Assembly (NCBI RefSeq): GCF_001522545.3
Contig: NC_031769.1
Span: 11,450,861 to 11,514,860 of the forward strand
DNA length: 64,000 bases
Direction: 5' to 3'
Source: Parus major
Taxonomy: Eukaryota > Chordata > Aves > Passeriformes > Paridae
The translations under genes and the position numbers were made by a program. Below the pieces are notes generated by a model. The model was not told the DNA's origin and did not search any database. It worked only from the letters and a program-made list of their open reading frames with translations. Positions 11,801-25,229 of the stretch are shown one piece after another (positions within the stretch are counted from its first letter, which is position 1; every line of letters starts with the position of its first letter).

Positions 11801-14800
11801 AAAAGATTGATATTTTCAGTGCCTTCTCATTGGTTTAACACAGAGAACTAAAATGACCCAGCATTAAGTTGAGGTCCATAAGTGTTGTAGCAGCAGCAAC
11901 ACAGTTAGGTGAAGTTTAATCAGCTAATATCCCTAGTGATATTCTGAAAAATGATACTTGAAAAGGAAAAGGAGTTAAGTCATACTAAGTCATGGGTCAC
12001 AAAGAAAAGACTGAGGAGAAGGTTTACCCCTGAGTGATTTGAATGAGACATTTAGAAAATTTGGAGGTTAGTAAAATACTTTTTTGTTTGGATTTGGAAA
12101 GGACCATTCAAACTGTATTTTGTGAACACCAATCTCAAAGCAGAATTTAAGAGCAAAAGAAATGGCACAGCTCTATCCCACATGCCTAAGCAACAAGAAA
12201 AACTCTGCAATATAGGACTTTAATAAACAACAAATTTAAAAACAAAGACAATCTCTTGGGAATCCAATATTTGAGTTCATAAGAATAGAAAATGGAGTTC
12301 AATGTCCTTTCATGCTCATGGTCATCATACATATTTAGCTCATACAGAGACAAAGCAATTTATCTATTCTGAAGAATCAGGAACACCTGAGTCATGTGAG
12401 GGCTGGCTTAGCAAGAGAAGTAGAAAAAGCTAAGTTTAATCAAGTAAAGTCAAAGTGGAAATCATGAAGGACTTAAGAGATGTCTTAAGAAAGGATATTA
12501 GGATAGCTGCTCCTAAATGAAATTATTTTTGTCAGGTTTTATTTCAAGACCACCATATCTAATTCTCAAAAAGTTTGCAAACACCAAAATTACTTCAAGG
12601 CTTGTCAATAGAATGGGGTGTATGGATCATTTACCTTTCCTGACAACTCCTATTTCCTTGGCAGGAATTAGTAAACCTTTGTGTAGACCCAAGATAGGGC
12701 TAATCCACTGCTTAGATGAGTCACCCTGTATATTTTGTTGAAATGACAAGAGTACACCCAGTCCCCTTGCTGGTTAGACATTAACCAGAAGTTAAATGCA
12801 TAATTAACTTCAACCTCTATTAGTGTTCAGTTCTGAAGAGATCATATTTCAATAAGTACCCGTTAATCTTTTATTTTTGTAAAGTAGACAGCTCTGCTTC
12901 CTGTAAGCCCAATAGACACCCAAAGTAGGAAAGAAAACACAGGAGCTGCTACACAGGTCAACCCAGCAGACTGTTTGCTTGTTTAACATGGTGACAAACT
13001 CCAATTGCTGCACCCAAAAGTTAGCACAAACAAAACTGCACCCAGTAGCCTATTCTTCAGGTGATTTTTTTCCCTTTTACTTAGGAAGAAGAGGGTGGTG
13101 TAGAAGGCAAACAATTTTTTTATCCCTTCCAAAACACTTTTTTAGTAAACTCCCATTACATGTCTAAGTATTTTCAGCCTCCACAAACATTATTTTGAAG
13201 CCCAAGGTTTCAGATCTGGGTTTTAAGGCATGTCATATCCCATACACACAGATATTTACTCCTCTGAAGATGGAGGTTAAGGGGTGAATGTTGTAACCCT
13301 CCAAAGCTGCAGCAGTTTCAGCTGAAATAATTGTATGAGTCCTGTCTCTAACAGAAGATTACAACAAATTAATTTACAAATCATAGCTTTTTTATTTTCC
13401 TTTAGGAATTCCTCAGATATTTTACTGATTGTTCCTCTCAGTGTTGTTTGAGAGGAACACTCTGAAGGGACACTCTCAATCCATGAGCGAAAGCACTGCC
13501 AACCGCAGAACGCCAGGTGTGAGGCTCAGACAACTGTTTCTTCAGCAGCTACACCCAAAAATGGTGTTCTAGCTCTGAACAGCAGCTCTGTACTGAGGGC
13601 TGCTGCTCTTTCATGGGGCAATTCCTCCTACAACATGAGCCTTGATGAGATCAATCTCTTTAGGGTCTGAGGCAAGGCTTTGTTTAGTCACAGGGTGAAT
13701 TGGGACTAAGTTATCTAAGATAAATTCTTTGGCAGTCTGATTTCACACGAACGAGGGAAGAAAGCCATGCAGAAAATGGGAAAGCTTTTCTTCATTGCTG
13801 TTATCTTAAATCATAATTTAGTTATACCACTCAGCATGACAAAAGATTTGTGTCCTTCAAAAGCAGTCAAACTCATTAGTATTGTTGAGATGTGTTTAGA
13901 TGGAAAAAACTATATATTGTGTTTTTTACAATTCTCCAGAGAATATACCACTATTGTGATTTACTTTCAAAGAAAATCATTGCTTTGACCAGTGGCCAAC
14001 AGGGAAAAATTTGAAATAATATTTTTTTTCCCCAGCAAACAAACACTAATTATACAAGTTAATCACTAAAGTAGGCTCAGGAGCTCATGTTTCACTGAAT
14101 GAAACTACAGGAAATGTCCTTGGAATAACTACAGTCAATTAGATGAGTTTCAATTATAATGTAAATGTCAGGAACAAGAAATGCAGATGGACACCCTAGA
14201 TTAATCAAGAATGCAAGATAAAAAATACTTTTGCAACATGTTAAGGTTCAAACATTTTACTTTTCCAAAACAAACATCAGGTTTCTAAAATTAAGGTGGA
14301 GTTAATGATGCTTACAAAACCAAAATAAAGCAATTCTTCTATCACGATTTTTTAATTCCTGTTAAAGAAACATTGGAGGTGAGGTGTTTTTCAAGGATTG
14401 CTACAAAACTCTTATTTTTGGAAAAGAACTGAGACCCTAAGTTTTTGTATAATTAGTAAAATAAAATAAAGGATTTAATATCATGGAAATTCTAGTATTT
14501 TTGAAACACCTTTCTATCCTGCCTTAGGACAGAAAAGTAAAACACCAAAAGTTGTCAAAACCCAAATTGTTCCATGTGTGTTCAAACGGGGAAACGGTAT
14601 TTTTAGGGATATGACACTTCCTCAGCCCATGAATCTTGTTCTTGTGCTATATTTTTATTATCTTAGACAAGTAGTATCTTTCAATATATTCTAATAAAAA
14701 AGGAATTCTGCAGCAGGATTTTGCCTGATATTTGAAATGCCATGGCCACTGCATTTTAGAGCTAAACATGGTGAAGTATATTTCCTAACTAGTTCTATAA

Positions 14801-14934
14801 TTCCCTAAACATAGTCACCTAAAAGATAGGTCACAGACCCAATCTTAGAAATGGACTTCAGGAAATAAAAAATGCATAGTTTAAAAGAAGTATCATGTAT
14901 TCATAAATATTTGTAGTCAAAGTGTTAAGAGTAT
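8831..14934. other. AT-rich non-coding DNA
   Basis: About 6 kb without a recognisable exon or transposon. A 15-nt unit (CAAATGTGAAGCAAA) is tandemly duplicated near 9180-9209. The phrase CTTAACCTCAGTTT near 9814 faintly recalls a MIR element but is too short to call. Open frames such as 12517-12741 and 13767-13988 show no domain or splice context. Confidence 0.55.
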
Positions 14935-15460
14935 GTGATAGGCTTTGGGTGGGAACTTTTTATGAAGTTTCTTGGGAGCTGCTCAACTCTTTCAGTCACC
15001 CTCAAGTTTTCAGTGGATGTGCAACAGCTTGATGTTTGTTGGGTCTGGGCTCATGGAGAAGCCATCTATCCCAGAGTGCAGTATCTGTACCATGCAAGGA
15101 TTTTTGGGACAGAAACTGCCAAGGGAAGACCTTCCAAAACTGCTGGGACTGCAGCTCTGCCACAGCAAAAAATGCCAATGCAAATGGCTTGCTCTTGGCT
15201 CCCAAAGTCACTCCTCCAGGTAACAGAGAGGGTGATGTGCCTGGGTGGCTCAGGCAGCAGGACATTCATTCCCTGCTGAATCACCAACAGACAGATAATA
15301 AACGTCCTGGTGCTGTTTGCTTGAAGTTACCTCACTTTACAGTTTCTTCAGGGTGTAACTGTGGCCAAGTGGTTGAAGTCCTGCCTGTGCACGAGTGAAT
15401 CATTGCTGCGCTGTACAGGAGGACATTCATCCCACAGCCTCTAAGGGTTAGGAAATACAA
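14935..15460. other. Moderately GC-rich unassigned segment
   Basis: Composition is higher in GC than the flanks, and several overlapping frames stay open for 70-120 codons on both strands. None resembles a known protein. An 11-bp motif, AGGACATTCAT, occurs twice in direct orientation (15259-15269 and 15420-15430). A tRNA A-box-like string, TGGCCAAGTGG, lies at 15362-15372, but no acceptable B box or cloverleaf follows. The segment could be an old, unrecognised repeat. Confidence 0.3.
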
Positions 15461-15897
15461 TATATCTGACTTTGCTCTGCAGTTCTCAGAGTGATTAATG
15501 AGATATTATCTACAAGCCAGCCCTCCCCTTTACCCTCAGACAAAACAGGAGACAAAACTGGGTGTGTTAGGAATTCCTCTTGTATTAAATACTTTGGGAA
15601 ATGACAGACAAATGCTCCCCTCTAGTGAAATGATTAGTGGACTAATATGTCAGCTAAGTGAGCAAAGCAAAAATGTGCTTGCATGTGTACATGTGCATGC
15701 AGATAAACACCAAAATTAGATGCACCTTGCATCTAAACTGACATCCTCCATGCTAGAATATGTGTTTCACTTTTCTTAGATTTGATTTATGCATCAGAGA
15801 AATGCTTTGCTAAGTAGCAATAGTGAACAGCTGAGTACTGTTAACACAAAGACTTTTGGCAACTTCAAAAACATCTTACCAGTGCATTTCTCATTAC

Positions 15898-15912
15898 TTT
15901 TTTTTTTTTTTT
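15898..15912. repeat. Poly(T) run, 15 nt
   Basis: Uninterrupted run of 15 T, followed by TTCT-type pyrimidine sequence after a single C. No element that could own it as a poly(A) tail is recognised next to it. Confidence 0.85.
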
Positions 15913-16090
15913 CTTCTGCTTTTGAATGTTCTCTAACAAGAAAAAAACAGAGCAGCCTGAGAAAAGAAAATCAACATCTATTGTTATCATAGTGATAAAT
16001 CATCTTTAATAAGGGCTTATGTGCTTGTCTGTTAAGCAAAACAAAAGATATCCTTAAATGCTACAAGCATTTAAAATACATCACAAACCA

Positions 16091-16101
16091 CCCCCCCCCC
16101 C
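16091..16101. repeat. Poly(C) run, 11 nt
   Basis: Eleven consecutive C, unusual in this AT-rich setting and flanked by A-rich sequence. Confidence 0.85.
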
Positions 16102-18876
16102 AAAAACAGAGCATTTCAAATATATCACAAAAAAAATAAAAATAAAAAATACACAGGAGCTCTGACTACACTAAAAACATTTGGCTTGTCCTTTACATGG
16201 TGTATTTTGAAGTGCTGAGCTTGCAGAAATAAATATGCTTATTTTTTTATTTTTATTAAAGCAGAATATAAAATAAAAGATGTTTCCTTAAAGAGCAGGA
16301 AAACTTTCTGCGTTGAGAAATACTATTATTACATACGAAATTGGAGGAGACAATTTTAAAGAATACTCATACTGGACTTTCGTGTTCCATTAAGTACAAG
16401 ACTTGAAAATGTTCCTTTTTGGTCTCAGAATATGTGCAATCAGCTTACAGAGTTCTGGAATTACCTTTGTACTTTGTAATTTACAGGACAAATTTTTATT
16501 CTGAGTATTATCCTCTTACTTTCTCATGAATTGTTATTGATGACTGAACAGTGAATACTAGAACTCTGGTTTGGGTTATAATTGATCGTATAAATCAAAT
16601 GACATAATTTCTATTTCCTGACTAAATACACTAAACTCTTAACATCAGGTTATATGGTTTGGAAAAGCCTTTGAGGGCATGAAATTTCTTAGGGAGGAGA
16701 AGTAGCAGATAAAGAGGATTGAAAATTTTTGATATATTTTAAACCTCTTTTCTTTCTAGGCAATGTAAGCCTTGCCTTAGGGATAGTTCCTAGAAAAATT
16801 AGACTACTCTAAAATTGCATGGCTGAAAGCACACCGGTTTAAATTAATTTTTCATTGTCAATCCGCATAATGTAATTATATATGCTTGTGTGGTCTCAGT
16901 TGTAGAAAATGCAGAGGATTTTAGCATTTTGCATGAAGTACTGGGAAGTTTGACCTCTGTTTGTCTGAGACATTATTGTCACCAAAAGCATCACTTTCCT
17001 TTGATGTTCACCTGCACCATTTGAAGAGGTGGACCCAGGAAATGAAAGAAAGGACAAAGGGAAAACTTGCAAGGACATTTTCCATGGGAATTAGCATAAG
17101 AAAAGATAATTGTAATCCATGGGGATATTTCAGGCTAATGCCCCTACATGGCTGATCCAATGAGTTCATTGAGTAACTGGCCACGCTCACACTCCTAACT
17201 CACTGCATATTTTTGGAGTGGGAAAGTGGTTAAAACTAACATTGCAATGGGCTCATGTGCAGACTTAGTAACTACAGATCACTGGAAAGGAGTTTGAGGG
17301 GTTTGATCTTGGCCACTTGTGGCTGTCAATGTCTACACTTTTGTGACTGAAGAGATTTTCTAAAGGACAAAAGAACATTAATTATCCAACTGTCAGAGGA
17401 AATGCTGGGGACAATTAGATGGAAAAACTTTTCACTTTCTTCAGTGAAATATCATTTCCAGAACAGATCTGTGATAGAGGACTAAGACTTCTGTTCTGAC
17501 AAATGCTTGAATGTGAGTTTAAATGTTCACTTCAGATGCGTAACAACTGAAGGAAAATAGCATATCTCAGATGTTGGCTGGAAATTCATGAGTATAAATG
17601 TAGCTACAAATTTATTTCACAAATATGTAATGATCAAAAGTGGAGGATGTGTTCACTTTTTACTGCTCTGTATTTAGACAAATTCTAACTATTTTATTTT
17701 CAAAATCTTAGTCTGCATTTTGAAGAGTGTATCTGTACAAATTCCAGTTTTGTATTTGTTGTTCAAGCCACAAGGCACTGTGGATTTATGACTGGATGTG
17801 TAGAATAAGGTCCCAACTTGTTTGGGTAGCCCCTAATAGAGTGTGTTCTAACGCTTACATTAGAAATTTTTTACCTAATTAGTAATATTACAAACTGAAT
17901 TTGCACTTTCAAAAATAAAAGTGTTTCTGGGAAAATAGTAGTGGTTGTAAGTTACTTGTTAAAGAAGTCAAATGGAAACCTTTTCACTGAGGATGGAAAG
18001 CTTCAAGGAGAAACAGTAATTTCACAGGAGAGAGATTTTGATGGATTCTGAATTTCAAAACAGATTTACAGACCTAATTTTCAAAGGAGCATTCAAAAAA
18101 AGCCATTTAAACTAGATGACACCAGAAAATACTTCTATCTTTCTAAGACATAAAAATTGGGTTTTGAGTGCACTTGCAGTGAAAAAAAAGATCAGTCTCT
18201 TGGTGTAACACAATTTAATTCAATGGGTTTTGAAATCATCTCAGAGAAACAACAGCTAAAATGTGATTAAATTCCAAGAATCAATGAAAACAAGCAGCAG
18301 TAGAGCATCATGACTGATTCTCCTCGTACTTGTGATGGTGTAGTTTGGAAGTTGGTGAATTCATACCAGGACTCTCCTTTGAGGAACACTATTTTGAACT
18401 GCTTTTTTTTTTTTTCACAGAGAGAATACAGACAGAGAAAGACATCAGCATATTCCATGAATATAAATGTATTTATATTGGGATGAGTCTTGGTACTTTT
18501 AATTTTTTAATTGTTATTGTTGTTTTTATTTCAAGCTTCTGACATTCTTAAGTCACAGCTGTTTCTGCAGAATGATATGAAATTAAGTAGTCATATACTA
18601 TGAATCTCTACTCAGATACCACTGAAAAAAATAAGAACCATTTCCAACTTACCCTTACAGCCATACATCCTGCTGACAAATATTTCAGCACATTGCCCCC
18701 ACAAGAAACTCCCATTTTTCTGATGATTCTGAAAGTATATCATACACATGCAGCAGACATTTGACCTAAGCAAGCACAAACCTCCTTCAGTTCTAAAACA
18801 GCACCTGAGTTTTACTGAGCAAATCTGTCTTGGAAGGTTTTGTAATAGGGTCTCACTTCCTGAATTTGTTCGTTTA

Positions 18877-18879
<3 letters not shown>

Positions 18880-18911
<32 letters not shown>
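18880..18911. repeat. (AT)16 dinucleotide microsatellite
   Basis: Perfect alternating A/T for 32 nt. Translation through it yields an Ile-Tyr ladder, which is an artefact of the repeat. Confidence 0.95.
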
Positions 18912-18914
<3 letters not shown>

Positions 18915-21451
18915 TATTCAGTTATTACAAGCACTTCTTTGTTAACTATATAAGAGCACCATAACCCTTCATCCTGTGAGAATTTTTAAGAAGTTTTTAG
19001 AAGAAGCTGACCTTCAAGAAGTTATCTACCCACTGTAATATCAAGAGCCTCAGCTAACACACTGTATTAATTTTTTTCACATTTTATTCTTATATGAACA
19101 CAACAAAACAGGTGCTGATATTCATTTTCACCCAGTCTTCACAGCCTACACTCTGTAAACATACCAGAAAAATATTAAATAATAAATCATCACCATGAGT
19201 AAAACTGTTTGCAGAAAATTTTCTATTGGAAAAGGAATATTATACTTTTTAAATAGAAGAGATAATGTATTTGTTTGAAATAGTGTGATGGGGTGTGAAA
19301 GAAGTGCAATTAGATTTGCCAAAAAAACGTAGGATTTGGCAGGCACAGCAAAGAAATAACCATCAGATTGAAATAGCACTTTTGGCAGTACTTAGTAGGT
19401 TTGTATAAAACTGTGCCTTGCTACCATAATCAAGCACAAGAAAAGTTTTGTTGAATATGTTTGCACACAAAGTGACACTTTTCTTTTTGTTGCTCTCAAG
19501 TATAGTGACATTTTTTGCACACAGTGCTCAAGCTAAGCTCTTTTCATAACACCTTACCCACATCTATCTGACCCAGTGAAGAAGGGCTGGAATTTCACTT
19601 TTTGACAGCACTGCTCTGAGTCCAGCTAAGCATGAATCCTAAAAGTCATGCTGCGTTTCCAGGTACTTTAAAACCATAAATCCATATTTAATTAGAAGTT
19701 CATGAAATATTGTAGAAGATAAGATCTCTGTTCTAAAAATGAAATAAAAACCTGGGCCCTTGGCTTTCTTCTCTGACTCTGGGCCATAATTTAATTAAAA
19801 CTGCATATCATATGCTAAAAATCTCATAGACAAGTCTTAGTTGAGGAATTCAGATTCCTCGTGGTACCTCAATCTGTGCTTTCTATTTTGCCGTCATATT
19901 GTTCCATATTCTTATCCCGTCTCCCACCCCCCTGCATCATGCACTTCTTCCTGTCTTGTTTCTCAATAAAAAAGTGAATTCTTTTGAGATTTAATGCTGT
20001 AATGTCGAAGTTTGAACACTGCCATCTTACTATCTTAATGGATATCTTACTTGACAGCTCTGTGAATTTTAGCTCTCTTCTTTAACAGAATATATTTGTG
20101 GGAAAAAGCTGGCATTGAATTTAAGTGCAGGGAGCTCAGGCAGGCTTGAAATGGAAACCTAGCTAAAATTACTGTGATTTCTTCCTACTGCATTAGAAAG
20201 TGGAGTAAGCTTGAGACATTAAAAAGAAAATAGTACATCAATGATGTAACTGGAAACCCATCCTTTATATCAAACACCAGAGCATGATATTAATGATTTA
20301 TTATACAAATTTGTTATTACATTTTATAGCAAAGTTATGAACAATGATGACAGTCAGATAGATTTTGCTTGTGTGTCTGGGAAATTCTGCGTTCATGTGG
20401 AGAAATATCTGCTCTTGAATCCATGAAATAGTTTGCATATTTTGGCAGTGAGAGTCTTAGAAGTGCTGCCAGTCGCAGGAATGGGGTTTACGTATTGTCA
20501 TTAAAAATATTGCAGTCTGCAAAGAATTATAGGTACAATAGCTTTCCCAGTCCCTAGAATAGCAAGGAGTGTTGCTCAGACTTGTTTCAGACCTTTTTTG
20601 TCTCAGAGGGAACATCTTTAGATAGTACAAAAGAATAGATACTTGTGATTTCAGGCTATTTTAATACTTTGTGTTTTCAGTGTGTGTGTGCATTTGTACC
20701 CCTGCCATTGAGAGGGAATATGGACATGACAGAAGACTGTTCATTGATAGAAGACATCTGGGAAGCTTGTACTATATCTACAAAGTTATTAATCTACCTG
20801 GAACAGTAAAATATTGCTTTCCATATTAAGAAAGAGTACTCATATATAAAGGTGATGTCATAGTCTTAATTTACATTAAATTGGCTGTTCATTTGGAACT
20901 GGTCTGTAAGAAGTCAATTCAAATGGATTTTCTACATAATCACATCTACAGTGTTTCTCAGACACTGGACCCACGTGTATCATTTACATGAGATATCTTA
21001 ATATAAGTATTTCACAGCATATTTCCTCCTCACAGCTGTACTTCTGAAGTAGCACCCACACCTTCTGTTCTTGAAAAATTGCACTTTCTCCCCAACAGCT
21101 GAATTCTGCAAGTAGGAAAATTCTACCCACTCCCTCCCTCTCCTCAGCTTTCAGGCAGAATCCAAAGCCTGACTATACTGATAAAAATCCATTCATTGAC
21201 TCTTGGGGCTTCTAACTGTACAACATCTTATACAGTCCCTGGTCAATATGTTACTGTGCTCCTCACGCAGGGGACCTGCCAGATTAGATATTCAGGATTC
21301 ATGGCACTCAAAAATAACCTGATGGGTAAATCAGGAGGCAGACCCCATATTCATTCCAGTTAAAAGCTTGCTCAATTTTGCATACACTTCTACTCACAGA
21401 AATTATGCTGTAGTGAACTCTATGACAAAAATCTTAAATCTTTCCTTCAAG
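18912..21451. other. AT-rich non-coding DNA
   Basis: No exon or transposon is recognised. A complex, repeat-free stretch around 20390-20500 is unremarkable beyond lacking simple sequence. Confidence 0.55.
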
Positions 21452-21561
21452 AGTTAATGTGCTGGAAGAACTGGTGTGAAGACAGGAGCAAGCAGAAGCA
21501 GAGTCTGTCCCTGTTATCTAAAATCAGGGAAGGAATTGAGCTGAAGAGAAAACCAGGAAAG
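21452..21561 (+). other. Weak candidate spliced exon (possibly non-coding)
   Basis: A short pyrimidine-rich run (TCTTTCCTTCAAG) ends in AG at 21450-21451. A consensus-like donor, AAAG|GTAAGAA, follows at 21562, giving a 110-nt interval. One frame is open throughout and would encode a Lys/Ser/Leu-rich peptide with two Trp. No domain is recognised, and matches to splice consensus of this quality are common by chance in large genomes. Confidence 0.12.
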
Positions 21562-24500
21562 GTAAGAATTTTCGTACTGGAATAACCTCTGGGAATGTAG
21601 CAACAGAGACTTAGACTTCGTAGTCATTGTGGTGTTTAAAAGTTAAAAAAAACCCATTAAATGTGATGAATTTTTGTGAATACCACTGGATTAAGAGGCA
21701 AGAAATAAGCAAGGCAGTATAACACACAGCCTGGAAGCTTTGCATGGAGCTAACCCTATTTACATCAGCAGGGGGATGGGGGGGTGCTTATATATGACCA
21801 TTTTAGTCTACTTAGCAATTCAATTCTGCTGATAAGAATATCAGCATTTGGAGTTCTAGGTTTGAGTTATTTTGTAATAAAATCCATCATGTGACAAGTA
21901 AAAAGCCATTTTGTTTAGAATTAATTACAGCACGAGAAGGCCCTCACAATGTTTCTGCTACAATGGTTTCAATACCTCTGTTTTCAAAACAGTATGCAGA
22001 ACGTAATTCTCATGTTTCACTACTACTGCCAGTGCATACTAAACTAATATATTTCTGTGTTTTATTTTTGGTTTCATGGCATTTTCAGTAACTAGCTTAC
22101 CATGACTTTTTTTCCTATTTTCTTCTTTTTTCTTTCCATGATGCTATTTTTCTTTTGATGTACTCTCTCCACCCATCATGTACAAGATGCATATTTATTT
22201 CCTGTACATGAGGGATTGAAATGGCTGGAATTGACATCTGTTAATAAACATATTTCTAAGTAAGAAATCATCCCCTGCCTGTAGAATTCGATTAGAAAGG
22301 TTTGCTCAGGCACATGCCACACTCAACAGAAAGACCCTGGGTTTCTAGTGACTTTGAAATACAGGATATAATGCTGTGTGAGCAACACTGCATTTTCACA
22401 CAGTCAGTGGGAACATCCAGACTTTGGCAGCATGGCTTAACTCCAAGGACTAGTGGAAAAAACTGGAGTGCACAGACCCCACCTCCAGCAAGGGACTAGC
22501 AAGGACATGAGGTTGAAGTGTTAAAGGGATGAGGTTTAATTCCCTGCCCAGCTTTTCTCTGGGACATGCTGCTAGGGCATCCATAAGGGTTAGCAGGAGC
22601 TCATTTCCAACCAGAGGTTAACGTGGCTACCATAAAAAAGAGCACCCTGGTGCTACAAGGTGTGGACAGTGTAAACACCTGCAAAATTCTGAGACAATGA
22701 GGCACGAAGGTCACTAGGAGTGAAGAGAGGACAGGAAAGAGAAAAGGAAGATGTAATAGTTGAATCCTTTATATTTGCCAAACATATCTTGATGTCTGAG
22801 ATTTCTGATTTTGTTGGGTTTTCTTTTACTACGATGAGTGAATATAACCTTTTTCCAAAACAAGCCATTTGCAGTTTTCTTTTTTTAAAACTAAAGATAG
22901 TTTCTTAATTTTCTACTTGTCCTAAAATCCCTCTTTTCAGCTGTTCTCTACTGTCTTGCCATAAATCAAAGTGAAGGAACAAAAATATACCCAAATAAGT
23001 CAACCATGCCAAAGTCAAGGAAATCAAAATTTGGCCTCCTATCTGTGTTTTATAGAAAATTGTCACAACTGTCTCCCAAGTAACTTTTATAGTATAAAAA
23101 AAGAAAATGGACTTTAGTTTATGTTCTTCTCAGGAGATGTCTTTACTGATAGCATCTGTACTCTTCTGCACTCACAGTGAGCACTGCAGCTTTGTTTTTC
23201 ATTGTGATTTGCTCACTTGTAGTCCAGCATTCAGCCATTTGGTATTTCTGAATAATCTGAAGTTGTACTTAAAATCCAGCTTGCAAGTCAGAAGCAAAAC
23301 TGGCACAGGGACTCTCTGTAGTCTGTAGGTGCATTATTCAGCAAAATTCTCCCAGAGTCAAGCAGACAGTTGTGTTATTTATCATAGCTAATAAAAAAAG
23401 GAAGAATTAGTAAAATTGGGGAAATGTCTTTAAGTCCCCCGAGTATATCTAAAATATTCCTTTTTGTGAATTTCATCACTTACTATTTGTGTCTCAGTTA
23501 CTTGCCTTTTCTGTGACTGTTTCAGAATGAGAACTTTTCTGTTCTTGTCTTCACAGTTCATAACTTTTATTACTAGGATCAACTCTTTTTCCTTCTCACC
23601 ACATTTAAAAGAAACCAGATTTTTATGATGTGGTAAGTATTCCTGAGCACAGTGTAAGTGAAGTCTTGCCAGAGATTTCATTATTACTTCCTTACATTTA
23701 CATCCTACATTTATAGCACTGTGTTGGCTTTTAAATTTATTTCCAAAGTTATTTAGACATTCATGGACAGAAGAACACTATTATATCAAAATTCTTGAGG
23801 ACCTGCTTTCCTCTGCTTCATTTCTACACTCTCCTTGGTAAAGGGGTTTTTTATTTTGATAGAGAGGAATTTTTTCTCCATTTACAAACATATATGCAAG
23901 GAACCGATCAAGGTCACAAGGTGTTTTTCTTTCCTTGGGTTTTTGTTGTGGTTTTTTTTTGTAGGGTACTATTACATCGAGAAACTGGTGAGAAATTACC
24001 ATCTGATCTGATATTTGTGTCCTACATTGAGTACCCGATAAAATGAACCAAGTGCGTCATCAGAAGATGGATGAACTTGTGGATAAGGCTCAACCCCCCC
24101 TTACAATGAACTTTATAGCACATTTAGAGGCTTATTGTGGACTTGTATATATTGCAGAAAATGTGTCAAGAAGAAATCCTTGGACTAGTGCCAAACCAAG
24201 GCTGCACGTCCACAAAAAATAATGCAGTGCTGGGGAGACACATTACCTTGAGACCCCAGAGCAATGCAGTTGTATTGCTCTGAGGATAATGAGCTTCTCA
24301 GCAAGGTGCATTAGCACTGATGGAAATATCATCTCTCAGTTTTGAAGCTTTCCTGGCTTGGGTCCACCCAACCCAGGCAGTTTTGAATATTCCTTGTTTT
24401 GTCCCTCTTTCAGGGACTTTTAGCAAGTGGTTTAAATCTGTTTCTGTTATTGTGCTTCCTATTACTATCCTCCAATTTTATTATTTTGGAAAATTCATGG

Positions 24501-25170
24501 AAATTTATTTCTGTCTGCCTGTCCAAGTTGCAACTGATCTATTTAGAAATTCCTTTCCTTTTATATATATTCAAATAGAGCCCTGCATTATAGAATCTAA
24601 ATATCACTTTGAAAGAAATAATAAATAGAAATAAAAATACTCAGTGGTTGAGGATAAATAAAGTCTGTATGACACTGTGAATTGGTGGTCAAAATAGCCT
24701 TGGTAGTCAGCAAAACACCAGAAAACAAAACAGAAGAAAATGTGTGTATTTTTAAATAGATGCTTTTCCAGTTATGCAAGACAGGAAACAAAACAATTTG
24801 ATGGAAAACACAAGCAATAAACTATGTTATATTTTAACTTAGTTTCTATTTTGTTACCAAGAAAGAACCTCAACTGCAAATTGAAAAACATTACTGCAAT
24901 ACTTAAGCTATTAAATGTTTGGGTTTGGTTTTTTTTTCCAGATGTCAGATAATTCTTTAATTATAACAGGTTGAGAAACTCTGCTCAGGCTATGCTCTAG
25001 CTAAAAAAGGCATCATAGAATATCTTTCCATGAAAAAAATGTGGATAACCAAGGCATTTCCTTTGCAATCTGTACTAACTTCCAGACAAACACCCTTATA
25101 AGTTTTTATCCCTTTTTATGATTCAGGAACTTACAAAATGCTAATTTAAAAAATGTTGGAATAGTAATAA
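21562..25170. other. AT-rich non-coding DNA
   Basis: No gene is recognised. A G-run (GGGGGATGGGGGGG) sits at 21771-21784. Open frames in this span (for example 24320-24628) are short and lack family resemblance. Confidence 0.55.
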
Positions 25171-25178
25171 TCATCATC

Positions 25179-25229
<51 letters not shown>
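25171..25229. repeat. Compound (TCA)3/(AAT)n trinucleotide microsatellite
   Basis: A TCATCATCAT block runs directly into about 50 nt of perfect AAT units (about 16 copies), preceded by a short imperfect AGTAATAA start. Read on the minus strand it gives poly-Ile with Met, again a repeat artefact. Confidence 0.95.

Larger units (their letters stand above)
15461..18879. other. AT-rich non-coding DNA with homopolymers
   Basis: No gene is seen. It holds a T15 run (15898-15912), a C11 run (16091-16101) and an A-rich AAAATAAAAATAAAAAAT patch near 16131-16149. Confidence 0.55.

Noticed and set aside
15350..15440. tRNA gene suggested by the A-box-like TGGCCAAGTGG
   Set aside because: No matching acceptor or anticodon stem and no proper B box (GGTTCGANTCC type) downstream.
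18748..18945. Peptide with Ile-Tyr repeats
   Set aside because: It is a direct translation of the (AT)16 microsatellite.
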